Both the position numbers and the translations under genes were made by a program. 64,000 bases of DNA from Gaiellasilicea sp963806955 (lineage in GTDB: Bacteria > Actinomycetota > Thermoleophilia > Gaiellales > Gaiellaceae): contig CAWDZG010000001.1 of assembly GCA_963806955.1 (NCBI GenBank), positions 806,001-870,000 of the forward strand, given 5' to 3'. Position 1 is the first letter of the stretch, and each line of letters starts with the position of its first letter. Under the pieces are notes generated by a model. That model was not told where the DNA came from. It was given only the letters and a program-made list of their open reading frames with translations, and made no database searches. Of the stretch, positions 1 through 7,460 are shown one piece after another.

Positions 1-1047
1 CTGGCGGCGGCGTGGGAGGCGGCGCTCGACGACGAAGCCTTCCGGACCGAGCTCGACGAGCTCGCGCGCACGTACGCCGGCCGGCCCACGCCGCTGACTC
101 GGGCGGCACGCTTCGCACCGGAGAAGCGCCTCTACCTGAAGCGGGAGGACCTGCTCCACACCGGCGCGCACAAGTTGAACAACGCGCTCGGCCAGGCCGT
201 GCTCGCCCGCCGGCTCGGCAAGCAGCGGATCGTCGCTGAGACCGGCGCGGGCCAGCACGGGGTGGCGACCGCCACCGTCTGCGCCCGCTTCGGGCTCGAG
301 TGCATCGTCTACATGGGCGCCGAGGACATGCGCCGCCAGCGGCCCAACGTCGAGCGGATGGGGCTGCTGGGCGCCGAGGTGCGGCCCGTCGAGTTCGGCA
401 CGAAGACGCTGAAGGAGGCGACGAGCGAGGCGATTCGGGACTGGATCACGAACGTCGAGACCACGCACTACCTGATCGGCTCCTGCGTCGGCCCTGCGCC
501 CTATCCGGCAATCGTCCGCGAGCTCCAGGCCGTGATCGGGCGCGAGGCGCGCGAGCAGGTGCTGGAGGTCGAGGGACGACTGCCCGACACCGTGATCGCC
601 TGCGTCGGCGGCGGCTCGAACGCGATCGGGATGTTCGCCGGCTTCCTCGAGGACGCCGGCGTCGAGATCGTCGGCGTCGAGGCGGCGGGCGCGGCGAGCC
701 TCGGCACGGGCCGCCCCGGCGTCCTGCACGGCTCGCGCTCCTCCGTGCTCGCCGACGAGGACGGCCAGATCGCCGATGCGCACTCGATCTCCGCCGGGCT
801 CGACTACCCCGGCGTCGGCCCTGAGCACGCGCACCTGCGCGACAGCGGGCGCGCCCGCTACGTCGGCACGACCGACGAGGAGGCGCTCGACGCTTTCCGC
901 CGCCTGACGCGCACGGAGGGAATCATCCCCGCGCTCGAGCCGTCGCACGCACTTGCCCGCGTCGACGAGCTCGACGCCGAGCTCGTCGTCGTCTGCCTGT
1001 CGGGGCGCGGCGACAAGGACCTCGCCGAGGTCCTCGCCCGCTCGTGA
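1..1047 (+). CDS. trpB: Tryptophan synthase beta chain, 5' end outside the window
   Basis: PLP enzyme that condenses indole with serine in the last step of tryptophan synthesis; cytoplasmic, works as an alpha2-beta2 complex. The reading frame is open from base 1, so the N-terminus is cut off by the window edge. Visible are the PLP-lysine motif HTGAHKLNN (Lys codon 172-174), ETGAGQHGVAT shortly after, and the glycine-rich phosphate site GGGSNAIG near 607-630. The C-terminal part ends CLSGRGDKDL, as in the family. Its stop overlaps the trpA start by four bases (GTGA), so translation is coupled. Identification is secure; only the start is missing. Confidence 0.97.
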   Translation: MAAAWEAALDDEAFRTELDELARTYAGRPTPLTRAARFAPEKRLYLKREDLLHTGAHKLNNALGQAVLARRLGKQRIVAETGAGQHGVATATVCARFGLECIVYMGAEDMRRQRPNVERMGLLGAEVRPVEFGTKTLKEATSEAIRDWITNVETTHYLIGSCVGPAPYPAIVRELQAVIGREAREQVLEVEGRLPDTVIACVGGGSNAIGMFAGFLEDAGVEIVGVEAAGAASLGTGRPGVLHGSRSSVLADEDGQIADAHSISAGLDYPGVGPEHAHLRDSGRARYVGTTDEEALDAFRRLTRTEGIIPALEPSHALARVDELDAELVVVCLSGRGDKDLAEVLARS

Positions 1048-1745
1048 GCAAGCAGCTCGTGATCTACCTCATGTCGGGGCCGGACACGCCGGACCTGGCC
1101 GCAGCCGCCGTCGACGGCGGCGCCGACCTCGTCGAGCTCGGCTTTCCCTTCTCCGACCCGCTCGCGGACGGCCCGGTGATCCGGCGCGCCGCCGAGCGCG
1201 CGCTCGCGCAGGGCATGCGCACGCAGGCCTGCCTGGAGTGCCTCGCCGCGGTCCGCGCACGCGTGGACGTGCCGCTCGTTCCGATGACGTACTCCTCCCT
1301 GCTCGAGGCCTACGGGTGGGAGCGCTTCGCCGCCGACGCACGGTCGGCGGGAGCAGCGAGCCTGATCGTCGCCGACCTGCCGGCCGGCGACCGGCCCGAA
1401 CTGCGACGGGTTCAGCTCGTCGCCCCCACCTCGACCGACGAGCGGCTCCGCCTCGCGGCCGCGCAGACGGACGGCTGGCTCTACCTCGTCACGGTCGCCG
1501 GAACCACGGGCGCGAGAACGGGTCTCTCGGACTCTCTCGCCGGCCTCGCAGCCAGGGCGCGAGCCGCTGCGGGCGAGCTGCCGCTCTACGCGGGCTTCGG
1601 GATCTCGACTCCCGAGGACGCCCGCTCCGCAGCCGCGCTCACGGATGGAGTCGTCGTCGGCTCCGCCGCGCTCGAGGCGGCGGCGGGCGGCCCCGCGGCC
1701 CTGCGGGACTACGTCCACTCGCTCCGCCGCGCGCTCGACGGTTGA
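1044..1745 (+). CDS. trpA: Tryptophan synthase alpha chain
   Basis: Splits indole-3-glycerol phosphate to indole, which is channelled to TrpB. At 233 aa it is shorter than the usual 260-270 aa because the N-terminal lead is trimmed: the catalytic pair in ELGFPFSDPLADGP falls at about Glu31 and Asp42 instead of 49 and 60. The phosphate-binding segments (VAGTTGAR, then YAGFGIST and GVVVGSA) are present. The GTG start at 1044 overlaps the trpB stop. The gene is intact and is the last of the trp operon visible here; the next gene begins about 190 bases downstream. Confidence 0.95.
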   Translation: MSKQLVIYLMSGPDTPDLAAAAVDGGADLVELGFPFSDPLADGPVIRRAAERALAQGMRTQACLECLAAVRARVDVPLVPMTYSSLLEAYGWERFAADARSAGAASLIVADLPAGDRPELRRVQLVAPTSTDERLRLAAAQTDGWLYLVTVAGTTGARTGLSDSLAGLAARARAAAGELPLYAGFGISTPEDARSAAALTDGVVVGSAALEAAAGGPAALRDYVHSLRRALDG

Positions 1746-1858
1746 AGGACCGGCACGCCCGGCGACCCCGAGGAGGGAGTCGCCTACGCAGAATCGGGGA
1801 TGACGGTCTGCCTGAAGCGGCGACCCACGCCGACCTGAAACGGGGATTCAGATTCCGT

Positions 1859-1876
1859 CAACTTTCGTCAAAGTTG
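1859..1876. other. Perfect hairpin upstream of the repeat-peptide gene
   Basis: Inverted repeat CAACTTT-CGTC-AAAGTTG (7-bp stem, 4-nt loop) in the 187-base gap between trpA and the repeat peptide. It lies 56 bases before the peptide start, so it may be part of a promoter, an operator or the mRNA leader. No riboswitch family is recognised in this gap. Confidence 0.4.
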
Positions 1877-1932
1877 CCCGAACGCGTGTCGCAGGGGTGC
1901 ACACGCACCTACGGAAAAAGGGGATGTGCAAC

Positions 1933-2145
1933 ATGGGGAACACGGAGATGCAGGCTCCTTCGAAGCGAATTCGGATCGTGCTTGCTGGACTGGCCGTCCT
2001 GGCCGTCACCGCCGTCGCCCCGGCCTCGGGCTTCGCCGCAGACTGGACCTCGAAGGCCAAGCCCGACGCCGACTGGACGTCGAAGGCAGCCCCGAACGCC
2101 GACTGGACGTCGAAGGCTTCGCCGAACGCCGACTGGACGAGCTAG
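1933..2145 (+). CDS. Small exported peptide with tandem DWTSKA repeats
   Basis: Unrecognised 70-residue protein. It has a basic N-region (PSKRIRI), a hydrophobic core (LAGLAVLAVTAVAP) and a probable signal-peptidase site after SGFA. The mature part is about 35 residues: three 10-residue units DWTSKAxPxA followed by a final DWTS. Start chosen: ATG at 1933, with AAAGGGG about 9 nt upstream; an ATG at 1924 sits directly against that G-run and is less likely. The predicted secreted piece has no cysteine and contains one Trp and one Lys per unit. It lies between trpA and a membrane hybrid kinase on the same strand. A structural, adhesive or signalling peptide are all possible; no function is assigned. 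Confidence 0.7.
   Translation: MGNTEMQAPSKRIRIVLAGLAVLAVTAVAPASGFAADWTSKAKPDADWTSKAAPNADWTSKASPNADWTS
2041..2142 (+). repeat. 30-bp in-frame tandem repeat (3 units plus a partial)
   Basis: Units at 2041-2070, 2071-2100 and 2101-2130 plus a partial at 2131-2142. Each begins GACTGGAC and encodes DWTSKA-x-P-(D/N)-A. Differences sit mostly in the seventh and ninth codons (K/A/S and D/N), so repeat number and core are kept while two positions vary. Confidence 0.9.
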
Positions 2146-2151
2146 CTCGTC
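2136..2151. other. 16-bp perfect palindrome across the peptide stop codon
   Basis: GACGAGCTAGCTCGTC, with the TAG stop of the repeat peptide inside it (2143-2145). It could be an RNA hairpin at the end of the message or a protein-binding dyad. It is the first of three dyads in the 100 bases after the gene. Confidence 0.6.
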
Positions 2152-2185
2152 GGATCGCCGCGCCCCTTCGGGGGACAGGCGATCC
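2152..2185 (+). terminator. Hairpin with CCCC-TTCG-GGGG core
   Basis: Outer arms GGATCGCC (2152-2159) and GGCGATCC (2178-2185) with an inner CCCC-TTCG-GGGG tetraloop stem (2163-2174). It lies just after the repeat-peptide stop and is followed by a short T stretch. A terminator or 3'-end stabiliser is the simplest reading. Confidence 0.55.
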
Positions 2186-2196
2186 CCGTTTCGGAC

Positions 2197-2232
2197 GTCC
2201 TGACGCTACCTCGAAAGGGGTAGCGTCAGGAC
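2197..2232. terminator. 14-bp perfect stem between peptide gene and hybrid kinase
   Basis: Arms GTCCTGACGCTACC (2197-2210) and GGTAGCGTCAGGAC (2219-2232) around an 8-nt loop. There is no long U-run, so it may be a GC-type terminator, possibly bidirectional, or an operator for the kinase gene that begins 70 bases later. Confidence 0.55.
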
Positions 2233-2302
2233 TTCGCGTTGCCGATCGTCAAGAAGGCCCGCGCGCGACGCGTTGGGCCAGTACTTTGACGAGGTGCGGC
2301 AG

Positions 2303-4528
2303 ATGAGCAACACCCCAGCGGTCGTGCGGTGGTCCGGATGGCAGTCCCGGCGTGTCCGCCGCCTGCCGTTGCCGGCCGTCGGTTACATCGCCCTGATCGC
2401 GCTGGCCGCTGCAGCCGCGGCCGCAGCAACGGCTCTCGGGCCGTCGGCGACCCGGCAACAGTGGGTCACCTTCGCATTGCTCGTGCCGCTGACCGCGGCG
2501 ACACCGTTCTTCCGCGTGGCGCTCGGCCGCAACTACAGCCTCAGCACCGCACCTGCCTTCGTCGTCGCCGGCGCCCTCGTGCTCCCGCCGGCGTTCGTGG
2601 TCGGCCTCGTGCTCGCACACCAGCTCGTGCAGTGGGGCCGGGACCGCTACGCGTGGTACATGAACGTCTTCAACATCGCGAACTACACGATCAGCGGGCT
2701 GACGGCCTGGCTGGCCGTCGACGCGATCGAGACCGGCGGCGATCTGAGCCTCGGGCTGGCCGGGCTCGCGGCGGCCGCGGCGTTCGTGCTCGTCAACCAC
2801 GTCCTGCTCGCCGTGATGCTCCGGCTCGGGCGCGGCCACAGCTTCCGCGAGAGCGGGCTCTTCGCCCCCACCGGCCTCGGGATCGAGTTCGTGCTCGCAG
2901 GGCTCGGCGTCGCGATCGGCGCCTTCGCCTTCTTCAACCCCTGGCTGCTGCCGGCCCTCGTCGCCCCGCTCGTGCTCGCCCACCGCTCGCTCTCCACGGT
3001 CGCTCTGCTGCGGGAGAGCGAAGAGCGCTTCCGGACGATGTTCGCATCAGCCCCGACGGCGATCATGCTCTTCGACCTCGAGGGCCGCATCTTCGCCGCG
3101 AACCGCTCCGCCGAGGCGACGTTCGGCTACCCGGAGCTCGAGATGGTCGGGCGGACGCCCACGAGCTTCCGGCACCCCGACGATCTCGATGCGGGTGACG
3201 AAGCGTTCGGAGCCTTGATCCGCGGCGAGCGCGATCTCTACCAGCGTGAGGCAAAGTTCGTGACGAAGGAAGGCGAGACCTTGGTCGCCCACCTGTCGTC
3301 CGCCCTCGTTCGCGACGCCGACGGCAAGCCGGGCTACGTGATCGGGATGGGCACGGACGTCACCGAGCAGAAGCAGCTCGAGGAGCGGCTGCTGCAGAGC
3401 CAGAAACTCGAGGCGATCGGACGGCTCGCAGGCGGTGTCGCCCACGATTTCAACAACATGCTGACCGCGATCGGTGGGTACACGGCGTTCGCGCTCGAGC
3501 ATGCCGCGGCCGGCTCGCCGCTGCGGTCCGACCTCGACGAGATCAAGAAGGCGACCGACCGCGCGACCCTCCTGACACGGCAGCTGCTCGCCTTCAGCCG
3601 CAAGCAGGTGCTGATGCCGGAGCTGCTCAACCTGAACGGCGTCGTGCTCGAGCTCGAGTCGATGCTACGGCCCCTGATCGGCGAGGATGTCGTCCTGACG
3701 ACGTCGCTCGACCCCGCGCTCGGCCCGATCGAGGCCGACCCGGGACAGCTGCACCAGGTCGTGATGAACCTCGTCGTGAATGCTCGCGACGCGATGCCTG
3801 CGGGTGGGCGGATCGTGATCGAGACCGCCAACGCCGACGTGGACGGAGACCATCCGGACGGCTCGATCGAGCCGGGCAGGTACGTCACGCTGACAGTTCG
3901 CGACGCCGGCGAGGGCATCGACGAGGCGACGCTCGGCCAGATCTTCGAGCCCTTCTTCACGACGAAGGAGCTCGGCAAGGGCACGGGCCTCGGCCTCGCG
4001 ACCGTCTACGGAATCGTCAAGCAGAGCGGCGGCTACGTCGCCGTGGAGAGCGAGGTCGGCGCCGGATCGGCGTTCACGATCTACCTCCGTCGCGCCGACG
4101 AAGTACGCCGCCCGCCGCTCGAGACCGCGGTAGTCGCTCCGGCGGCCGACGAGCTCGACGCCGCCCAGGCGACGACGGTGCTGGTCGTCGAGGACGAGGA
4201 GGTCGTCCGCAACCTCGTCCGGCAGGTCCTGGCCACACGCGGGTACGACGTGCTCGCCGCGGCAGACGGGGACGAGGCGTTTCGACTGGCGGGCGATCGC
4301 CGCATCGACATGCTCCTGACCGATCTCTCGCTACCGGGCATCGCCGGGCCGAAGGTCGCCGACCGGCTGCGCTCCATGCATCCCGGGCTCAAGGTCGTCT
4401 TCATGTCCGGCTTCGCCGAGAGCAACGGCTTCTCCGCCTCGGCACTGCCACCCTTGACGGCGTTCCTCGAGAAGCCGTTCACGTTCGCGGAACTGACCGA
4501 GACGGTCGGCGAGCTCCTCACGCACTAG
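2303..4528 (+). CDS. Membrane hybrid histidine kinase (PAS-HisKA-HATPase-receiver)
   Basis: Sensor kinase of about 741 aa. Residues 20-235 form a multi-pass membrane input domain; a PAS domain follows (about 246-355, opening SEERFRTMFASAP). The HisKA H-box GGVAHDFNN has the phospho-acceptor at about His381. The ATPase N-box (NLVVNARDAM) and G-boxes (DAGEGID, GKGTGLGLATVYG) are intact. A C-terminal receiver has its Asp at about 674 (LLTDLSLPG) and Lys in EKPFTF. Start chosen: ATG 2303 with GAGGTG 7 nt upstream; a TTG at 2273 is the longer alternative. No partner response regulator is adjacent, so phosphotransfer probably ends in its own receiver or a distant protein. The ligand is unknown; the upstream repeat peptide is a speculative candidate. 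Confidence 0.9.
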   Translation: MSNTPAVVRWSGWQSRRVRRLPLPAVGYIALIALAAAAAAAATALGPSATRQQWVTFALLVPLTAATPFFRVALGRNYSLSTAPAFVVAGALVLPPAFVVGLVLAHQLVQWGRDRYAWYMNVFNIANYTISGLTAWLAVDAIETGGDLSLGLAGLAAAAAFVLVNHVLLAVMLRLGRGHSFRESGLFAPTGLGIEFVLAGLGVAIGAFAFFNPWLLPALVAPLVLAHRSLSTVALLRESEERFRTMFASAPTAIMLFDLEGRIFAANRSAEATFGYPELEMVGRTPTSFRHPDDLDAGDEAFGALIRGERDLYQREAKFVTKEGETLVAHLSSALVRDADGKPGYVIGMGTDVTEQKQLEERLLQSQKLEAIGRLAGGVAHDFNNMLTAIGGYTAFALEHAAAGSPLRSDLDEIKKATDRATLLTRQLLAFSRKQVLMPELLNLNGVVLELESMLRPLIGEDVVLTTSLDPALGPIEADPGQLHQVVMNLVVNARDAMPAGGRIVIETANADVDGDHPDGSIEPGRYVTLTVRDAGEGIDEATLGQIFEPFFTTKELGKGTGLGLATVYGIVKQSGGYVAVESEVGAGSAFTIYLRRADEVRRPPLETAVVAPAADELDAAQATTVLVVEDEEVVRNLVRQVLATRGYDVLAAADGDEAFRLAGDRRIDMLLTDLSLPGIAGPKVADRLRSMHPGLKVVFMSGFAESNGFSASALPPLTAFLEKPFTFAELTETVGELLTH

Positions 4529-4548
4529 CAACGCGCTACCGTTCCCGA

Positions 4549-5079
4549 ATGGCCGACACGCTCCGCGGGCAACTGCTGGTCGCCGCCCCGATCCTGAGCG
4601 ATCCGAACTTCCACCGAACCGTGGTGCTCGTCGCGGAGCACGGCGACGAGGGTGCGATGGGGCTCGTGCTGAACCGGCCGACGGACACGCCGGTCGGGAC
4701 CGCGCTGCCCGAACTGGCACCGCTCGCCGGCGACGACGACCCGGTGTACCTGGGCGGGCCCGTCGCGCTCGAGTCCGTGCTCGCCGTCGCGGAGCTCGAC
4801 GACCCCGACGACGCGTCCGACCTCCTCTTCGGCACGGTCGGCTTCGTCCAGGAGCCCGATGTCCCCGTCCTGCGCGGCCGCGTCTTCGTCGGCTATGCCG
4901 GCTGGAGCGCCGGTCAGCTCGAGGAGGAGCTCGCGGAGGAGGCGTGGCTCGTCCTGCCGGCCGAGGCGGACGACCTCTTCAGCGCCGATCCGGACGGGCT
5001 CTGGAGCACCGTGCTCCGGCGCCAGGGTGGGCCGTACGCGCTGCTCTCGCTGATGCCGCCGGATCCTTCCCTCAACTAG
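4549..5079 (+). CDS. YqgE/AlgH family protein (UPF0301)
   Basis: 176 aa, matching the single-domain YqgE/AlgH family: N-terminal LRGQLLVAAPILSDPNF, then GAMGLVLNRPT, YLGGPV, and the C-terminal GYAGWSAGQLEEEL. The biochemical role of this family is not established. The start has no Shine-Dalgarno sequence; instead TACCGT lies at 4537-4542, six bases before the ATG, so the message is probably leaderless. Confidence 0.9.
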   Translation: MADTLRGQLLVAAPILSDPNFHRTVVLVAEHGDEGAMGLVLNRPTDTPVGTALPELAPLAGDDDPVYLGGPVALESVLAVAELDDPDDASDLLFGTVGFVQEPDVPVLRGRVFVGYAGWSAGQLEEELAEEAWLVLPAEADDLFSADPDGLWSTVLRRQGGPYALLSLMPPDPSLN

Positions 5080-5110
5080 GCTCTCTGTGGGTACTACCGG
5101 AAGGAGGCCC

Positions 5111-5350
5111 ATGGAAGAGGCACGCACGACCCGTCGTGCTCCGCTGATCGTCGCGGTCGCGGGAGTGATCCTGCTCGCGGTGATCTGGGCGACGATGGCG
5201 CTCGCGGGAGGCTCGAGCCCGGCTGCGAAGCCGGCCGCGAAGGCCCCGGCGGCGAAGACCCAATCCTCGGACGTGCAGCGCACGCGCGCCGGAACGCACG
5301 ATGGCCGCAAGTGTCCGTTCAAGGACCAGGGGACGTCGAACGACCTCTGA
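5111..5350 (+). CDS. Small single-pass membrane protein with Ala/Lys-rich tail
   Basis: 79 aa, unrecognised. It has a short basic N-terminus, one transmembrane helix (about residues 11-33) and an outside tail rich in AAK/PAAK units ending in HDGRKCPFKDQGTS. Start ATG 5111 is decided by the near-consensus site GGAAGGAGG; a GTG at 5087 is a weaker alternative. A strong hairpin terminator follows at once, so the gene is probably transcribed alone. Confidence 0.65.
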   Translation: MEEARTTRRAPLIVAVAGVILLAVIWATMALAGGSSPAAKPAAKAPAAKTQSSDVQRTRAGTHDGRKCPFKDQGTSNDL

Positions 5351-5354
5351 CCGG

Positions 5355-5380
5355 CGTGGGCCCGGTCCGCCGGGCCCACG
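5355..5380 (+). terminator. Strong intrinsic terminator
   Basis: 11-bp perfect stem CGTGGGCCCGG / CCGGGCCCACG with a TCCG loop, followed by TTT. It sits 4 bases after the small membrane protein gene and separates it from the VOC gene. Confidence 0.8.
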
Positions 5381-5417
5381 TTTCGCCAGCCCCCGCCCGG
5401 GCAGCTAGCCTCCGACC

Positions 5418-6140
5418 GTGTTCGACCACGTCACCATCCGCGCTTCCGAGCGCAGCGCGTCCGAGCGCTTCTACTCGACGGTGTTGGAGACCCTCGGGAT
5501 CGCACAGAGCTTCAGCGGGGAGCACTTTGCGGAGTGGAGCGACTTCTCGCTCACGCAGGCTGACGGCAGCCGCGCCACGCAGCGGCTGCACATCGGCTTC
5601 GCCGCGCCGTCGCGCGAGCACGTGGACGAGTTCTGGCGCGCCGGCACCGCGGCGGGTTACCGGGACGACGGCGCTCCGGGCGTGCGGCCGCAGTACAGCG
5701 ACGACTACTACGGCGCGTTCCTGCTCGACCCGGACGGCAACAGCGCCGAGGCGGTCCACCACGGCTCGGTCAAGCCGGGCGGCGTCGACCACCTCTGGAT
5801 CCGCGTCTCGGACCTCGCCGCAGCGACGCGCTTCTACGAGACCGTCGGGCCGGCGGCGGGCTTTCGGGTCGGCGCGGAGCTCGACGACCGGACACGGTTC
5901 GCCTGTGTCAGCGGATCGTTCTCCGTCGTCTCGAGCGGCGCGCCGACGGTGAACGTCCACCTCGCCTTCGCGGCTGCCGACGACGCGACGGTCGACCGCT
6001 TCCACCACGACGCGACCGCCGCCGGCTACCGCGACAACGGTGCGCCCGGCGAGCGAGCGGAGTACCACCCCGGCTACTACGGAGCGTTCGTGCTCGACCC
6101 GGACGGGAACAACATCGAGGTGGTGAACCACAACCGGTGA
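5418..6140 (+). CDS. Two-domain VOC (glyoxalase/dioxygenase fold) protein
   Basis: 240 aa, made of two VOC modules (about 1-115 and 122-240) that resemble each other: both contain AAGYRD(D/N)GAPG, then YYGAF(L/V)LDPDGN. Each module ends with a metal-ligand type Glu (NSAEAV, NNIEVV). It probably binds a divalent metal and acts on a small molecule; the substrate cannot be told. The GTG start at 5418 has TAGCCT at 5406-5411, suggesting a leaderless mRNA. The stop overlaps the next gene by four bases (GTGA). Confidence 0.88.
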   Translation: MFDHVTIRASERSASERFYSTVLETLGIAQSFSGEHFAEWSDFSLTQADGSRATQRLHIGFAAPSREHVDEFWRAGTAAGYRDDGAPGVRPQYSDDYYGAFLLDPDGNSAEAVHHGSVKPGGVDHLWIRVSDLAAATRFYETVGPAAGFRVGAELDDRTRFACVSGSFSVVSSGAPTVNVHLAFAAADDATVDRFHHDATAAGYRDNGAPGERAEYHPGYYGAFVLDPDGNNIEVVNHNR

Positions 6141-6337
6141 GGCCGCGGCAGCCGAAGGAAGCCGCGAAGCTCCGCGCCTCGCGCGAGCGTCAGGTCGGCC
6201 TCGATCCCGAGGACGAGGCGGCTCGCTGGCTCGCCGAGCAGGACCCACCGCCGGCGGCGGAGCCGTCGAAGTCGAAGTTCAAGTCGAAGGAGCTGCACCG
6301 CTGGCGCCGGCAGCAGCAGCAACAGCGCGGCGGCTGA
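6137..6337 (+). CDS. Small very basic hypothetical protein
   Basis: 66 aa, unrecognised, rich in Arg, Lys and Gln with no hydrophobic stretch (…KSKFKSKELHRWRRQQQQQ). It starts with GTG overlapping the VOC stop (GTGA), which supports real, coupled translation. The C-terminal KEL-x-RWRRQQ tail suggests nucleic-acid binding, but this is only a composition argument. Confidence 0.5.
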   Translation: MRPRQPKEAAKLRASRERQVGLDPEDEAARWLAEQDPPPAAEPSKSKFKSKELHRWRRQQQQQRGG

Positions 6338-6507
6338 CCTCCTCGCGCACGATCGGCGCCACCTTCGTCCCGTCCAGCTCGATCGCCTTCATCGTCTGCG
6401 GCGATCGTCGCAGATCAGTAGTCGGCCGCACCGTGGAGGCGGGCTCTCCCGGTCGGACGTGCTGCGAAGACCGGCGACGATGGACGCAAGCGACCGAAGG
6501 AGCGCAC

Positions 6508-6666
6508 ATGACCCTGGTCTGGTTCGTCGTCTGGCTGATCGCGAACGTGCTCGGGGACTCCGAGCCCGTGCGGTTCGACCCCGTCAACTGGTGGGCTGGG
6601 GCGCTGCTGCTCGCAGTCGCTCTCGACCTCGGCCGGCAACACGCGCCGGGCAAAGGCCGCGGCTAG
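6508..6666 (+). CDS. Small two-helix membrane protein
   Basis: 52 aa: MTLVWFVVWLIANVLGD forms a first hydrophobic helix, then a polar turn with DPVNWW, then a second helix (AGALLLAVALDL) and a basic C-terminus. GAAGGAG ends 5 nt before the ATG, fixing the start. The stop overlaps the convergent ABC permease stop by two bases. Function is unknown. Confidence 0.65.
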   Translation: MTLVWFVVWLIANVLGDSEPVRFDPVNWWAGALLLAVALDLGRQHAPGKGRG

Positions 6667-7460
6667 TCGATCAGCTTGCGCTCCATCGAGCGGATCGCCA
6701 CCCGCCACATCACGACGCCATAGAGGAGCAGGGCCCCGACGCGGGCGAGGTCGCTCCAGCCCCGCCAGCCGAACGCGGCGTGCCGGACGAGCTCGACACA
6801 ATGGTGGAGCGGGTTGACGTTGCCGAGCCACTGCGCCCACTCGGGCAGCCGGTCGAGCGGGAAGAACGTCCCCGCAACGAGGAAGAGCGGCGTCAGCACC
6901 GCGCTGACGATGTAGCTGAAGTTGTCGATCGACTTCGCCCAGCCGGCGACGGCGATCCCGAAGCAGGCCCAGCCGAAGCCGGAGATCCATGCGATCAAGG
7001 GCACGACCAGCATTCCCCACCTGGGGTCGAGCCCGAAGCCGATCGAGACGAGCAGAGGCACGCAGCCGTAGACGCCGGCGCGCGTCGCGATCCAGAGCGC
7101 CTCGGCGGTGACGAGCTCCTCCGTGTCCACCGGCGCGGCGAGGATGGCGTCGTAGGTGCGCTGGAACTGGTACTTGACGAACGTCCCGAACATGGCCGGG
7201 AACGCGCTCGAGAAGAGCACCGCGGTCGCGACCGTGCCGGTGCCGACGAACTCGACGTAGGAGTAGCCACCGATCCGGCCGACAAGCGCGCCGAAGCCGA
7301 AGCCGAACGCGAGCAGGTAGATCGTCGGCTCGACGGTGGACGAGAACGTCGCCGCCCGCCAGTAAGAGGAGAAGTTGACGAGCTCGCGCACGAGCACGCC
7401 GGTCAACGCCGCCGGCTCCAGCCGGCCGAGGCGACGGTCCCGCTGGGCGTCGACCGCCAT
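6663..7460 (-). CDS. ABC-2 type exporter permease
   Basis: 265-aa permease with about six transmembrane helices, of the NodJ/daunorubicin-resistance class of ABC-2 permeases (features: FQRTYDAILAAPVDTEELVTAE after the second helix, and NPLHHCVELVR near the end). The start ATG at 7460 overlaps the stop of the ATPase gene (TGATG), so the two subunits are coupled. The pair likely exports a lipid, polysaccharide or drug-like molecule. Confidence 0.88.
   Translation of the reverse strand: MAVDAQRDRRLGRLEPAALTGVLVRELVNFSSYWRAATFSSTVEPTIYLLAFGFGFGALVGRIGGYSYVEFVGTGTVATAVLFSSAFPAMFGTFVKYQFQRTYDAILAAPVDTEELVTAEALWIATRAGVYGCVPLLVSIGFGLDPRWGMLVVPLIAWISGFGWACFGIAVAGWAKSIDNFSYIVSAVLTPLFLVAGTFFPLDRLPEWAQWLGNVNPLHHCVELVRHAAFGWRGWSDLARVGALLLYGVVMWRVAIRSMERKLID

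Noticed and set aside
1746..1932. Riboswitch (for example c-di-AMP type) before the repeat peptide
   Set aside because: Secreted-protein genes of actinobacteria often have such switches and one hairpin is present, but the conserved core motifs are not seen.
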